Below are positions 23,332-37,635 of a stretch of 64,000 bases of DNA, piece by piece. The stretch spans positions 1-64,000 of the forward strand of contig MU623508.1 in NCBI GenBank assembly GCA_025201765.1. The letters run 5' to 3'. The notes under the pieces are model-generated. The model was not told where the DNA came from. It did no database searches and saw nothing but the letters and a program-made list of their open reading frames with translations. Position 1 is the stretch's first letter. Each line of letters opens with the position of its first letter. A program made the position numbers and the translations under genes. Source of the stretch: Daldinia sp. FL1419. Its lineage: Eukaryota; Ascomycota; Sordariomycetes; Xylariales; Hypoxylaceae.

Positions 23332-26300
23332 TTAGTTTTAGGAGGATTGTTATTATTTTGGTTAATTAGGATTAATAATTGTTTGATTAATTTTGCCAAA
23401 ATTATTATTAAATTGATTAGAATAAATATTTAATTTATAAAGGTTAATATTTATAAAGATTAGAGTATAGTTAATATGATTAATATTTACTTAATTAGAA
23501 TTATTATTATTTAATTAGGATAAAAATAGCTTTAGGATTGAAAAAGCGAAATTGAGAGAATAAGGAGTGAGGGAAGTTGATTTGATCTTAAAAATTTTTA
23601 AGATAATTTTGATACACCTAAATTTTATATAATTAATATTAGGAATAATTATTATGTATAATGAAGTAAGAAATATTTGATTAGTTGATATATATATTAT
23701 ATAGGAATGTATTATGTAGTATTTTAAAAGAGACGAAGATATTGAATATGGAATAATCAAAAAAGTTTAATATATTGAAAAAGGAAGTTATATAGAGATC
23801 TATATTATAATTAATAAGGATTAGTAAAAAATTATTAATTATTATTACGAAATAGGAATAAAATTATGGGGTTTGAGTTGTTTTTGGAGCTTATGCCTTT
23901 TAAGGTAGGGTTAATAAGGTAATTAAATATTAATATTAAGAGATTAGTAATTATTATATGAGTTTATAGAAGTTATTGTGAGATTAATGGCTGTGTAATA
24001 TATATAGAGAGTTATAGAGAAGGAAGTATATGTTGTTTAGTTTTAGATTTTGTGTTTATTTTTTTGATTGGGTTATTTGTATGGAGGGGATGGGGTTTAT
24101 TTAAAATTATTATTGTATTAAGATTAATTTATTTTTTGAAAGTCTTTAAAGTGAGATAATTAGAAGTTGAGGTTATTGTTGTTTATTTAGAGAATGAGTT
24201 GAGTGTGGTAAGGAAGAATGGTTATATAAGATATAAATTTTTGGATTTTTTTTGAATTTTAAATGAAGAGTAATTAAAATTATTATTATTTTCTTATATG
24301 TCTTTAGAATAGTAGCTAGTTGAATAGTTACCTAGTATTTTATTTGATTAGTTTAAGTTGAGCATGATAATATCTTTTGAAATATTTTTTTTATTACCCT
24401 TTATAAATATTATATAGTAAGATCCTTTTATTGTTAAGCCTAGTTTTATTAGTTATTGTGAAAGATTAGATATGGTTATAGATAGTGAGTTTGATTAGGA
24501 ATAGATAATATTCTAATAGTTAAAAAGTCTCGAATAATTAAAGTTCTTTTATTAATTTGATTTCTATATTGTATTTAGATGTTTATTATTAGTATATTTA
24601 ATTTTTATAAATGTATTTAAATTATTTAGTGTAGGGTTAGAAATACCTTCTATATAAATGATTAGTGTAGTGCCAATTATTGTATAGTAATAGTAGTTAT
24701 TTTTAATTGTTATTAAAAATATGTTAATAATTTTAATATTTATTATTTAAAGATTAGTAGTAGCCTTTACTTTTGTTGTTAGAGTAAATGTTATTGATTG
24801 GGGTATGGGTGCTTATTTGGTTATATTATATTAGTCTGTCTTATTTAAGTTTAATAGATATTCTTATTGTTTATTTAATGGATTAGATGTAACTTAGTGG
24901 CTTAAGGATATACGTTATGTTTTTTGATGTTATAGAGTAGTCAATATTAATTTAATTATAAATTTGCTTTATTAGATAATTGATAAAAATATTAAGAAGT
25001 AGGTTGAGGTTGTTATTAATAATGTTATTATTTGGGAAGAAGTCTGTAATTAATTAAAAGTTGAGTTTGTCCTATGTGATTCTGATAATTTTAAATTTTT
25101 TTGAAAGAGGTTTAAAGAATTTGGGGATGGATTTATGTTATCTGATGTTGTTATGATTATTAATTTGATTAAAAAGTATATTAGTGTTTTAAAAGAAGTT
25201 TAGGAAGTTTGTGCTATAGATATTTACTTGGATTGTTATATATATAATATTATTAAAAGGATTAATTTAGTAGTTATAAAGAAGATATCCTTTAAAAAAT
25301 AAGTTCTGATTAAATAAATCAATAATTATATATTTGTTTAGTTTTGTGATTTAATTAATAGGTGGGTTAAGGAAGAGATTTATATAAAAAATTATTTTTA
25401 GAATAATAAATTAAAAGTAAGATATATTGATATTTATAATGATAAATTTTTTTAACAATGGCTTAATTAATGCAAATATTTTATTCTTAACTTATATAGA
25501 TAATCTAAAGTTATGATTAAAGATCCAAAAGATTCCAATAATAGTATGGATTAAATTATAAAAAAATTTAAAAAAATAAAGTTTGGTATATTAAAGATAA
25601 AAAAGATGTACCAAAAATTTAAATTAATTAATTTTACATTAGGTTATCCAAGGTAGGGTTATAATTAGGGATTTTATAATAATATATATACCCTCAACAT
25701 AAATATTAATATTATATAAATTAGGATGCTTAATCTTTACAACCATAAATTTAACACATTTAGGCTTATCTGATTAAATAATTCAAATTATAATAATTAT
25801 TTATATAGCATTTATTATTTTTATAAATTAAAAAGTAATAATTTATTATTATATAATAATAGGTTCTGCCTTACATTTAAATATATAAAAAAGGATGGTC
25901 TTATATATTATAATGGAAATGATTATTTGTATATTATTAAAAGGTGGAACAAGTAATCAAATGAACTATCAATCATAAAAATCCCTTATATTATTATTGT
26001 AAATATTAAGATAAAAGGTATCCCTATCAATCAGAACTTTTGTCATTATATCTATAACAAAAATTTTGGTAATTAAGAAATCCTTAAAAAAGCCCTTTAT
26101 TATTTTAAGGATATTGTAATTAGAAGTAATTATCCAAAGGAAGTGTTTAAGGATATTAAAGATATTTTTTTATTTAAAAAAAATATTTTAATAAATAGTG
26201 TTATATTTGGAGGAAGGTTAAGAATATTTAATTAGGATAAACCTACTTGCAATTATGGGTGGGAATTGAAGATTAACAAAAACAGTTTAATTTTCATTAG

Positions 26301-28019
26301 AAAAACTTTATTTATATTTAGAAATAATAAAACTAATTCACTAACAACAATTATTAACATTATAAAATAATAGAGAGGCTTTAATGGTAAAATTATTAAA
26401 ATTAAATATACAGATTTATTACTAACGGAAAACAATGAAGTTATTAATAAATTAAAAACTAAATTAATAATATTAGCCACCAATTTCTTTATATCTTTTA
26501 TTGTTAAGTTTTGGGTTTAAAAGATCAATATTAATTATAATAAAAAATTTAATATAATTTAATACAAAATAATTAAATACATGCCCAAATTCAGAGATTT
26601 ACTTAAATAAGAATTAATTAAAAACGTTTATAAAGGTGTATTAGGTGAATATATCAAACTAACCCCCGAACAAACTCAATAAATTTTACCGCCTTAAACC
26701 AAATTACCCCCAGAAGCAACCTTTATTAGTATAAATAACATTATATTAAATCAAATATTGTTTGATTAGTTTAAATTAATTATAATATAAGTAATTATGG
26801 GTAATCCTATATTATATATTAGAAGATAACTTTACCTAACAATTAAAATTAGATTTTAAAAGGATAAAAATTTAATCTCCATTTTAATTGATATAAATAT
26901 TAAATCATCAATTATTGTTTAATTATATGTATAGTAATATAATTTTGTGGTTAGAAAATTAAATATGATTTTGATGCCTTTTGGGAGTAAAATGATTATC
27001 TTAATTTTAGGGGTGATTTACGGACCAGTTTGGCTGAGTAATTATAGTTTAGAAGTGTCAATTTACATTATTGAAAATAAGTACTATATTAGTAAACTAA
27101 TCCTTGGGATAAATTTTTTTATAATTTTTTAATTTAAATTAATTATAGAAGGTAATATATATATTAGAATTATGGTTTTTGGGAATATGGTTATTAAAGT
27201 TTTATTATTAGTTTATTAGAAGTTTGATTAGGTTGAAAATAAGATTGTTGAAGGTATATTATTAATAAGAAATTAAATGTTGTTAATGATATAAATTTAA
27301 TTAGTGGTAATAGTAGGTTTAATAAAAAAGAATTTAATTAGGAATTTATTAAATTTAAAGAAAGTAAAAAAATTATTGTAAATCTTATAGATAATTAATT
27401 TATTAGTGTAATGAGAAGAGTTGTAGGTGATATATATTGAAAAGTTAAGAAAATATATTTTAATGTCTTGTATTTGTTTGAGAGGAATATGATTAGGATT
27501 AATATTATGTATAAGTTGAAAGTTAAGAAGGTTTAATTAGTAGATGATGTATTATTGAATGGTTTAATATTTTTAAGATTGTTTAATTGGAAAAAAAATA
27601 TATTAAAGAAAATTTTTAAAAGTACTAAAAGACCTAACCTTTCACAATTGGATGGATTGTATAAAAATATTACCTAACAATTTACTAAGTAATTAAAAGG
27701 AATATGATTAATTTCCAAATATCTTAAAAGCTTAAAAAATAAATTGAAAGATATAGAACTTACTAATTAGGAAAAAAAAGTACTTATTGAAGTGTTATTT
27801 TGTTAAGAAATGGCATTAGCTTGGGATTTTAACGAATTTGGAAAAGTAAAGTTAAAAATAATACCTAATTATATTATTAAAATTGTTCCATATAAAACAT
27901 AACAATTAAAAGGTATTTTTATATTTACTCTGTTAAAAAATTGGGTTATTGAAATTTTTAAGAATTAAATTAAGTACAAGATTTTTAAAGAAAATTATAG
28001 TTTATATTGTAACCTTTAA

Positions 28020-28650
28020 TTTGTGGTAAAGAAGAAAAATAGTGGTTTATGATTAATTAATTTAATAATTAAATTAAATGTTATTATAATTAAAAACACT
28101 TTTCTACCTAAAAATTATGATTCTTTTGTTAAAAAATTTGTTATATATGTTATATTTTTTTGTATCAATTTATTTTTAGGGTATGATTAGTTGGGTTTAT
28201 TAATTTATAGTAAAGATATGATTATCTTTTCCATGTTTTTAGGATCTTTATAAATAATAATAATATCTTAGGGAGCGATGAATTTAGTAGTGTATTTTTT
28301 TAGGGTTATGAATCATATCCTGTACAACCTAGTATTATATATATGTGAATTTTTCTTTAATAATGTTGGAATTAAAGGATTGATTATTAGATATAATGAT
28401 TAGGAAGTTTACCCTGGAATTAGGTGATTTGTATTAAAACATATTAAGAATATTATTAATATCTTATTAAATTTCAAATTAATTAGAGTTATTGTAAGTG
28501 TTGAGAAATCAGAATTCTATAAAATAAGCATTGAAATTGTTAGTTACATCTATAGATTGAATAGTTAGCTACCCAGAAAAGCCAAGATTTTAAAAATCTT
28601 TAAATAAAAGAAATGTAATAATATTAACGAAATCCAATTATTCCTAAACC
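28020..28650 (+). pseudogene. Reverse transcriptase domain of G-in (dead)
   Basis: Frames joined by eye around stops show the order of a Ty3/Gypsy RT: KKKNSGL near 28029, a DLFLGYD-like stretch near 28170, a PFG/PLG-type stretch, then FFFNNVGIKG at 28350-28379 in place of an F-D-D core. Stops at former Trp, Gln and Arg codons are all explicable by C-to-T or G-to-A. The equivalent region in G-out is about 34260-34900. Confidence 0.7.
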
Positions 28651-30974
28651 TTATAATATATTTTTGTATATAAATCAAAAATTACACTATAAAGACCCTA
28701 CCATTAACAAAATTACTACGCAAGAATGAGCCTTTTATATAAAATGAGGTATAAAGTTAAGCAATAATTAGGTTGAAAAATACTCTTACCACACTACCAT
28801 ACCTTATTATAATAAATTACAAATTAAAATAATAAATAATTCTCAAAACCGATATTTTAGGGTAAAGATGGAACACAATGATTAGCTAATTAAATAATTA
28901 ATTCATTTTTAAACCCTACAAATACAAATCAAAAACTTAGAAAGGACCTAAATTACAATATAACACCATAAAATAAAAATATTTAATAATTATAAAATTA
29001 TTTAAACAATTACAAAATTACATCTACAAAATCCAATTCCTCTTAAAAACTAATATTAAAATCTTAATCACCCAACTTAATAACAACTTTATAAATCTAC
29101 CCAGCACAACACTAACAAAATGGATTGTATATATTAAAATATTCAATTTCAAAATAAAACATATTACAGGAAAAAATAACATTATTATAGATACTTTATT
29201 TCAAAAGTTAAGCAATCCATTTGATCAAAACAATAAGAAGTAGGAAAACAATTTAAATAAATTTATCAACTTCCAACTTAATATAATATCAATATACCCC
29301 ATATTAATAACATTAGATCCCAAAAACCAAAACAAAACGCAACCAACTATTTTACAACTACTTAATCAATAAAATCCAAAGTTACAAAAAATAACACAAT
29401 ACTTATTAACACTTAAAATACCTCCAAGACTTTTAGTTAACAATACCCCCAAAAAACATAAAAATTACTCAAAATTTAAAGCCAAAATATTAAAATACAT
29501 TATATTTAATAAAATCTTATAAAAAAAGACAAATAAAAGATATTTTAATTACCATATTATCAATTATAAATTAATAAAATAAAAAATCATAAAAAAACTC
29601 CATATAAAATATAATCACAAAGAAAAAGATTTAACATATTAATGAATTTTAGCCTTATACTATTAAAAAAATCTTTATAAATATGTTGAAGAGGTAATTA
29701 AAGCATGTAAGGAGTACCAATAAATAAATAGGAAAAGATTAACAAATCCTATAAGTTATTTAATTTTTATAAAAATTTTAACTTATTAAATTTTAGATGT
29801 TTAATATATGCTGAACAACTTTAATTATAAAACAATTATTAAAGTTTAAGAACAATTATCCTATTATTTAAAAACCTTATTATTTCATTCAGTTGACTTT
29901 AAAAGTATTATTAAGTTTATAAAAGAAAAGATAATTTTTTAGTATGGTTAACCTTTTATAATTAAAATAGATAGAAATTTAAAATTTAAAAATAAGATTA
30001 TAAAAACTTATTAAGAACTTGGTATATATTAAGAAATTAAACCAACTTATTTTCTATAAATTTAAGGTTAAATTAAAATTAACCATAAATTAATTAAATA
30101 TGGGTTAACAAAACTAACCAATAGAAAAAGAAAAGGTTGGATTTAGTTTTTGAATGTTATAGTATAGACCAATCGAACTTTAATAAAATCTTTAGGATTT
30201 AGTACCTACAAGATTATTTATAATAGGTGACTAGTGTTTTTGATTGAAGTTATTATACCATTATGGAGGGTATTAAATTGGAAAGATATTAAGATCTTAG
30301 AAGAGTTTTTAGATATGTGCATACATATAATCAAACACTAATTAATTAATATAAAAAAAATTTTATAAATTATACAAAACAAACAATAAATTATGGTAGA
30401 TAGGAATAATAAATAAAACTTTACAAAGATTAAAAAACAACCCCTAAATATCAACAATTTAATCTTAATCTACAATATAATTAGGTATATTAATATATTT
30501 AAAAACTAATAATTACAATATAATTAGTACAGACCTTACCTAATTAGTAGGATTCTAGGCCAGAATCAATACGTGATTAGAGAATTAGGTGGAAATAAGT
30601 TAAAAGGTAGTGTATTAGGTAACAAATTAAAATTGTTTGTACAAAACAAACAAAGGTATTGGGGAACTACTAACAGAGAATTTAACAAATAAATGACTAA
30701 ATTAAAAACTAACCCACCTAATTAGATGGATATTGATCAGGAGACACTAATAGTGGAGCTAAAAGAGGAAGATTACAAAATTATAAAATATAAAATTATG
30801 GTTAAGATATTTAGGGGGAGGTGGGAAGGATATGAAAATTATATAAAGGTTAATTAAAAATTTGAAAAATTAGGGTTTTCTTTTTTCGTTTAATTATTTT
30901 TTTTATAATATTTTTAATTTATTTTTATTAAAATTAATTTGTTGGTAAACAACATCGTTAATTTTGGGGAGCTT

Positions 30975-31382
30975 TAAATTAAGGTAGTGTAATTATATAA
31001 TAAATTTTACTTTATAAAAACTTTATTAGTTTTTATGGAGTTTACCCTTTTCAGGTTTTTACAGGTTTATATGGATATAAATAGGTCTTTAGGAATTATT
31101 TTCTTATCTAATCAGATCAAGTTCGCAAGGACTATCACATTCTCTTCATAAATTTTACAATAGTTTATAAATTTACTCTTTTACTAAATATACTATTTAT
31201 CCAATCTTGTACGCGCTACCATTGGCAAGCAATCACCCTTATTAAATCTCCTACCTGATCACCTTAATACCCTCCTCAAGATATAGTCACCTTATATCCT
31301 CTGGCTCATACAACCTCTGGCTTAATATAGGTTAATTAAAGTATAGGGCATATCCTGCAGGAGCTATTAGAGCTCCTGTTCA
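30975..31382 (+). repeat. LTR-C (3' LTR of G-in)
   Basis: 408 bp, TAAATTAAGG (from TGAACC) to GAGCTCCTGTTCA. It keeps the terminal hairpin AGGAGCT-ATTAG-AGCTCCT (31359-31377) intact. The upstream TTTTGGGGAGC forms the polypurine tract. Confidence 0.92.
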
Positions 31383-34300
31383 CTATCTAACACCATTACA
31401 ATTACTAATCTAATTAGAGAATATACTGGCGCTTTAAAGGAAGTTAAAGAAATTTATGCTACAGATATCTACCCAAACCACTATATGTATAATATTATTA
31501 AAAAGATTAACCTAACAATTATAAAAAAGATATTCTTTAAAGAACAAATCCCAATTAAACAAATTAATAATTATATATTTATCCAATTCCACAATTTAAT
31601 TAACAAATAAATCAAAAAAAAGATTTATATAAAGAACCACTTCTAAAATAATAAATCAAAAATAAGATATATTAATACCTATAATAACGAACTTCCTTAA
31701 CAATAACTTGATCAATGCAAACACTTTATTCCTAACTTATACAAACCACCCAAAATCATAATCAAAAACCTAAAGGACTCCAACAATAACATAAATTAAA
31801 TTATAAAAAAATTTAAGAAAATAAAGTTCGATATATTAAAAATAAAAAAGATATATTAAGAACTTAAATTAATCAATTTTACACTAGGTTATTCAAGGTA
31901 GAGTCATAATTAAAGACCTTATAATAATATATATACCTTTAATGTAAATATTAATACCATATAAACCAAAGCGCCCAATCTTTACAACCATAAATCCAAC
32001 ATATTTAAGCCTATCCGATTAAATAATTCAAATTACAACAATTATCTATACAACACCTATTACTTCTACAAATCAAAAAGCAATAACCTATTATTACATA
32101 ATAATAAGTTTTACCCCACACTTAAACACATAAAAAAGAATAATCTCATATATTACAACAAAAATAATCATTTATATATTATTAAAAAGTAGAATAAATA
32201 ATCAAATAAATCACCAACCACAAAAATCCCTTATATTATTATTATAAATGTTAAAATAAAAGGTATCCTTATTGGTTAGAACCTTTGTCATTATATCTAT
32301 AATAAAAATCTTAATAATTGAGAAATCTTTAAAAAAGCCTTTTATTACTTTAAAGATATTACAATTGGAAATAATCATCTAAAAAAGGCATTTAAGAATA
32401 TTAAAGATATTTTTCTGTTTAAGAAAAGTACTTCAATAAACAATGTTATATTTAGAAAAAGGTTAAGAATATTTAATTAAAATAAACTTACTTACAATTA
32501 TAAATAAAATTTGAAAATTAATAAAAATAACTTAATTTTTGTTAAAAAAACCCTACTTATACCCAGAAATAATAAAATTAATTCATTAACAATGATTATT
32601 AACATTGTAAAACAACAGAGAAACCCTAACAACAAAATTATCAAAATTGAACATGCAGATCCATTACTAACAGAAAATAATAAAATTATTAATAAACTAA
32701 AAACCAAATTAATAACATTAATTACTAATTTCTTCACATCCTCTATTATCAAATTCTAAGCCTAAAAAATTAATATTAATTATAATAAAAAATTCAACAT
32801 AATCTAACACAAAATAATTAAATATATATCTAAATTCAAAGATCTATTTAAATAAAAACTAATTAAGAACATTTATAAAAATGTATTAGGTAAATATATC
32901 AAATTAATTTCTAAATAAGTTCAACAAACTTCACCACTTTAAACTAAACCACCCCCAGAAATAACCTCTACTAGCATAAATAATATTATATTAAATTAGA
33001 TATTACCTAATCAATTTAAATTAACCATAATACAAGTAATTATAGGTAATCCTACACTATATATTAAAAAACAACTTTGTTTAACAGTTAAAATTAGATT
33101 TTAAAGAGATAAAAGTTTAATTTTTATTTTAATTAATATAAATATTAAATTATTAATTATCACCTAATTATATATATAATAATATAATCTTACAATTAAG
33201 AAATCAAATATAACCCTAACATCTTTTAGAAGTAAAATAATTATTCCAATTTTAGGGGTAATTTATAAACTAATTTGGCTAAATAATTATAGCCTAAAAA
33301 TATTAATTTACATCATTAAAGACAAATATTGTACCAATAAACTAATCCTTAAGATGAATTTTTTTATAATCTTTTAATTTAAATTAATTATAAAAGGTAA
33401 TATATGTATTAGAACTATAATTTTTAAAAATGTAATTATTGAAGTTCCACTATTAATTCATTAGAAACTTAATTAAATTAAAAATAAAACCATTAAAAAT
33501 ATATCATTAATAAGAAATTAAATACTATTAATAATATAGGCTTAATTAATAATAATAGTAGATTTAATAAGAAAAAACCTAATCAAAAACCTATTAAATT
33601 TAAAGAAGGTGAGAAAATTATTATAAACCTTATAAACAATTAATTTATTAATATGATAAACAGAATTATAAATAATATATATTAAAAAATCAAAAAAATA
33701 TACTTTAATACCTTATACTTACCTAAAAAGAATATAATTAAGATTAATATTATATATAAATTAAAAGTTAAGAAGATTTAATTAATAAATAATATATTAT
33801 TAGATAGCTTAATACCCCTAAAATTATTTAATTAGAAGGAAAATATATTAAAAGAAACTTTTAAGAATGTTAAAGGACTTAATCCTTTATAATTAAATAA
33901 ATTATATAAGAATATTATTCAACAATTTATTAAATAATCAAAAGGAATATAATTAATTTTTAAACATTTTAAAAACTTAAAAAACAAATTGAAAAATATA
34001 GAGTTCATTAATTAAAAAAAAAAAGTACTTATTAAAATATTATTTTACCAAAAAATGACATTAGCCTAAGATTTTAGCAAATTTGGAAAAATAAGGTCAA
34101 AAATAGTACCTAATTATGTTATTAAAATTGTTCCATATAAAGCATAATAATTAAAAGGTATCCTTATATTTACTTTATTAAAAAATCAAATTATTAAAAT
34201 TTTTAAAAATTAAATTAAATATAAAATTTTTAAAAAAAATTATAATTTATATTATAATCCTTAATTTATAGTAGAAAAGAAAAATAGTAATTTATAATTA

Positions 34301-37215
34301 ATTAATTTAACAATTAAATTAAATATTATTACAATTAAAAACACTTTTTTATTTAAAGATTATAATTCTTTTATTAAAAAATTTATTATATATATTATAT
34401 TCTCCTACATTAATTTATTCTTAAAATATAATTAATTAAATCTATTAATTTATAACAAAAATATAATTACCTTTTCCATACCTTTAAGATCCTTATAAAT
34501 AACAACAATATTTTAGGGAATAATAAATTTAATAACACATTTTTTTAAAATCATAAATTATATTTTATACAATTTAATACCACATATATATAAACCTTTT
34601 TTTAATAATATTGGAATTAAAAGACCAATTATTAAATATAATAATTAAAAAATCTACCTTAAAATTAGGTAATTTATATTAAAATATATTAAAAATATTA
34701 TTAATATCCTATTAAATTTCAAATTAATTGAAATTATTGCAAATATTAAAAAATTAGAATTTTGTAAAGCAAATACCAAAATTATTGGTTACATCTATAG
34801 ATCAAATAATCAACTACCCAAAAAAACCAAGGTTTTAAAAATTTTTAAATAAAAAAAATATAATAATATCAATAAAATCCAATCATTCTTAAACCTTACA
34901 ATATATTTTTATATATAGATTAAAAATTATATTATGGAGACCCTACCACTAACAAAGTTACTACACAAAAACAAGCCTTTTATATGGAATAAAATATAGA
35001 ATTAAATAATAATTAAATTAAAAAATACTCTTACTATACCATTATATCTTATTATAATAAATTATAAATTAAAATAATAAATAATTTTTAAAATTAATAT
35101 TTTAAAATAGGAATAAGGCATAATAATTAGCCAATTAAATAATTAATTTATTTTTAAACCTTGTAAATATAAATTAAAAATTTGGAAAAAACCTAAATTA
35201 CAATATAATACCACAAAACAAAAATGCTTAATAATTATAAAGTTGTTTAAATAATTACAAAATTATATTTACAAAATTTAGTTTCTTTTAAAAATTAATA
35301 CTAAAATCTTAATTATTTAATTTAATAATAATTTCATAAATTTACCTAATATAATATTAATAAGATAGATCACATATATCAAAATATTTAATTTTAAAAT
35401 AAAATATGTTATAAGAAAAAATAACATTATTATAGATGTTTTATTTTGAAAGTTAAATAGTTTATTTAATTAAAATAATAAGAAATAAAAAAATAATTTA
35501 AATAAATTTATTAATTTTTAGTTTAATATAATATTAATATACCTTATATTAATAACATTAAATCCCAAGAATTAAAATGAAATATAACTAATTATTTTAT
35601 AATTGTTTAATTAATGGAATCCAAAATTATAAGAAATAACATAATATTTATTAATATTTAAAATACTTTTAAGACTTTTAATTAATAATATTTTCAAAAA
35701 ACATAAAAATTGTTTGAAATTTAAAGCCAAAACACTAAAATATATTATATTTAATAGGATCTTATAGAGGAGGATAGATAAAAGATATTTTAATTATTAT
35801 ATTATTAATTATAAATTAATAAAATAAAAAATTATAAAAAAATTTTATATAAAATATGGTTATAAGGGAAGAGATTTAATATATTAATAAATTTCAGTCC
35901 TATATTATTGGAAAAATCTTTATAAATATGTTGAAAAAACAATTAGGGTATGTAAGAAGTGCCAATAAGTAGACAAGAAAAGATTAGCAGATCCTATAAG
36001 TTATTTAACCTCTATAAAAATTTTAACTTATTAAATCCTAAACATCCAATACATGTTGAATAATTTTAATTATAAAACAATCATTAAAATCTAAAAACAA
36101 TTATCCAATTATTTAAAAGTTTTACCATTCCACTCAATTAATTTCAAAAATATTATTAAATTTATAAAAAAAAAAATAATCTTTTAACATAATTAGTCCT
36201 TTACAATTAAAATAAATAAAAATCCAAAATTTAAAAGTAAAGTTATAAAAGCCTATTAAAAACTCAACATACATTGAAAAATTAGACTAACTTACTTTCC
36301 ATAAATTTAAAATCAAATTAAAATTAACTACAAGTTAATTAAATATAGATTAATAAAGCTAACTAATAAAAAAGGAAAAGGCTAGACCCAACTCTTAAAT
36401 ACTATAATATGGGCCAATTGGATTTTAATAAAACCCTTAAAACTTAATGCCTACAAAATTATTTATAATAGGTAATTAATACTTCTGATTGAAATTACTA
36501 TACTATTATAAAAAATATTAAATTAAAAAAATATTAAAACTTTAGAAAATTTTTTAGATATGTGTATATATATAATTAAGTATTAATCAATTAATATAAA
36601 AAAAGTTTTGTAAATTATATGAAATAAGTAATAAATTATAATAAATAAAAATAATAAATGGAATTTTATAAAGATTAAAAAGTAATCCTTGAATATTAGC
36701 AATTTAATCTTAATCTATAATATAATTAAACATATTAATATATTTAAAAATTGATAATTGTAATATAATTAGTACGGACCTTATTTAATTAATAGGATTT
36801 TAAATTAGAATTAATATGTAATTAAAGAATTAGGTGGAAATGAATTAAGAGGTAATATATTAGGTGATAGATTGAAATTGTTCATACAGGATGAATAAGG
36901 GTATTAAAAAACTGCTAACAGAAAATCTAATAAATAGATAATTAAATTAGAAATTAACTCACCCAATCAAATGAATATTGATTAGGAAGCACTAACAAAG
37001 TTAGAAAAAGAAGATTACAAAACCATAAAATATAAGATTGTAATCGAAATATTTAGGGGGAAGCGGGAGGGATATAAAGATTATATAAGGGTTAATTAAA
37101 GATTTAAAGAATTAAGATTTTCTTTTTCATTTAATCATTTTCTTTATAATATTTTTAATTCATTTTTATTAAAATTAATTTATTAATAAATAATATTATT
37201 AATTTTAAGGAGTTC

Positions 37216-37623
37216 TGAATTAAAGTAATGTAATTATATAATAGGTCTTACTTTGTAAAAATCTTATTAGTCTCTATAGAACCTACCCTTCTTAGGTTCT
37301 TACAGGCTTATATAGATATAAATAAACCTCCAGAAATTATTTTCTTATTTAATTAAATTAAGTTTGCCAAAATTATTACATTTTCTTTATAAATTTTACA
37401 ATAATTTATAAATTTGTTCTTTTATTAAATATATTATTTATTTAACCTCGTACGCACTACCATTAGCAAACAATCACATCTATTAGATCTCCTACTTAAT
37501 TACCTTAATACCTTCTTCAGAATATAATCACCTTATATCCTCTGGCTTATACAGCCTCTGGCTTAATATAGGTTAATTGAAGTATAAGGTATATCCTGCA
37601 GGAGCTATTAGAGCTCTTATTCA
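37216..37623 (+). repeat. LTR-D (3' LTR of G-out)
   Basis: 408 bp, TGAATTAAAG to GAGCTCTTATTCA. The following ATAT is both the 4-bp duplication of G-out and the start of the 12-bp duplication of LINE L2. Confidence 0.92.
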
Positions 37624-37635
37624 ATATATTATATT

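Larger units (their letters stand above)
22891..31382 (+). mobile_element. Gypsy LTR element, inner copy (G-in)
   Basis: Complete-length Ty3/Gypsy-type element of 8.49 kb with 408-bp LTRs (22891-23298, 30975-31382), inserted into its own sibling G-out. The target was CTAT/TTAT (22887-22890 and 31383-31386; the difference is a C-to-T change). Internal order is primer site (23300), a gag-like stretch (to about 26.7 kb), a protease-like LID motif (about 26885), RT (about 28020-28650), RNase H (about 28650-29200), an integrase zinc and core region (about 29690-30100) and a purine-rich tract before LTR-C. In the RT the catalytic pair reads FFFNNVGIKG (28350-28379), with both acidic residues turned to Asn. 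All frames carry many stops. 23.3-25.4 kb is nearly free of C; 28.7-29.6 kb is poor in G. Confidence 0.9.
20640..37623 (+). mobile_element. Gypsy LTR element, outer copy (G-out), carrying an inner copy
   Basis: Bounded by 408-bp LTRs at 20640-21047 and 37216-37623, with 4-bp duplications ATAT (20636-20639 and 37624-37627). Own internal parts are 21048-22890 (primer site, gag side) and 31387-37215 (protease, RT, RNase H, integrase side). Between them a sibling element is inserted. RT-like sequence lies at about 34260-34900; the catalytic acidic pair reads Asn-Asn (34604-34609) after G-to-A change, and a CKKCQ half of the integrase zinc motif is at 35951-35965. A protease-like ILI-D-I stretch is near 33125. 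Numerous stops make it dead. The 3' half on its own (5.8 kb) and the 5' half match the inner copy closely, so this was a complete element of about 8.5 kb. Confidence 0.88.
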
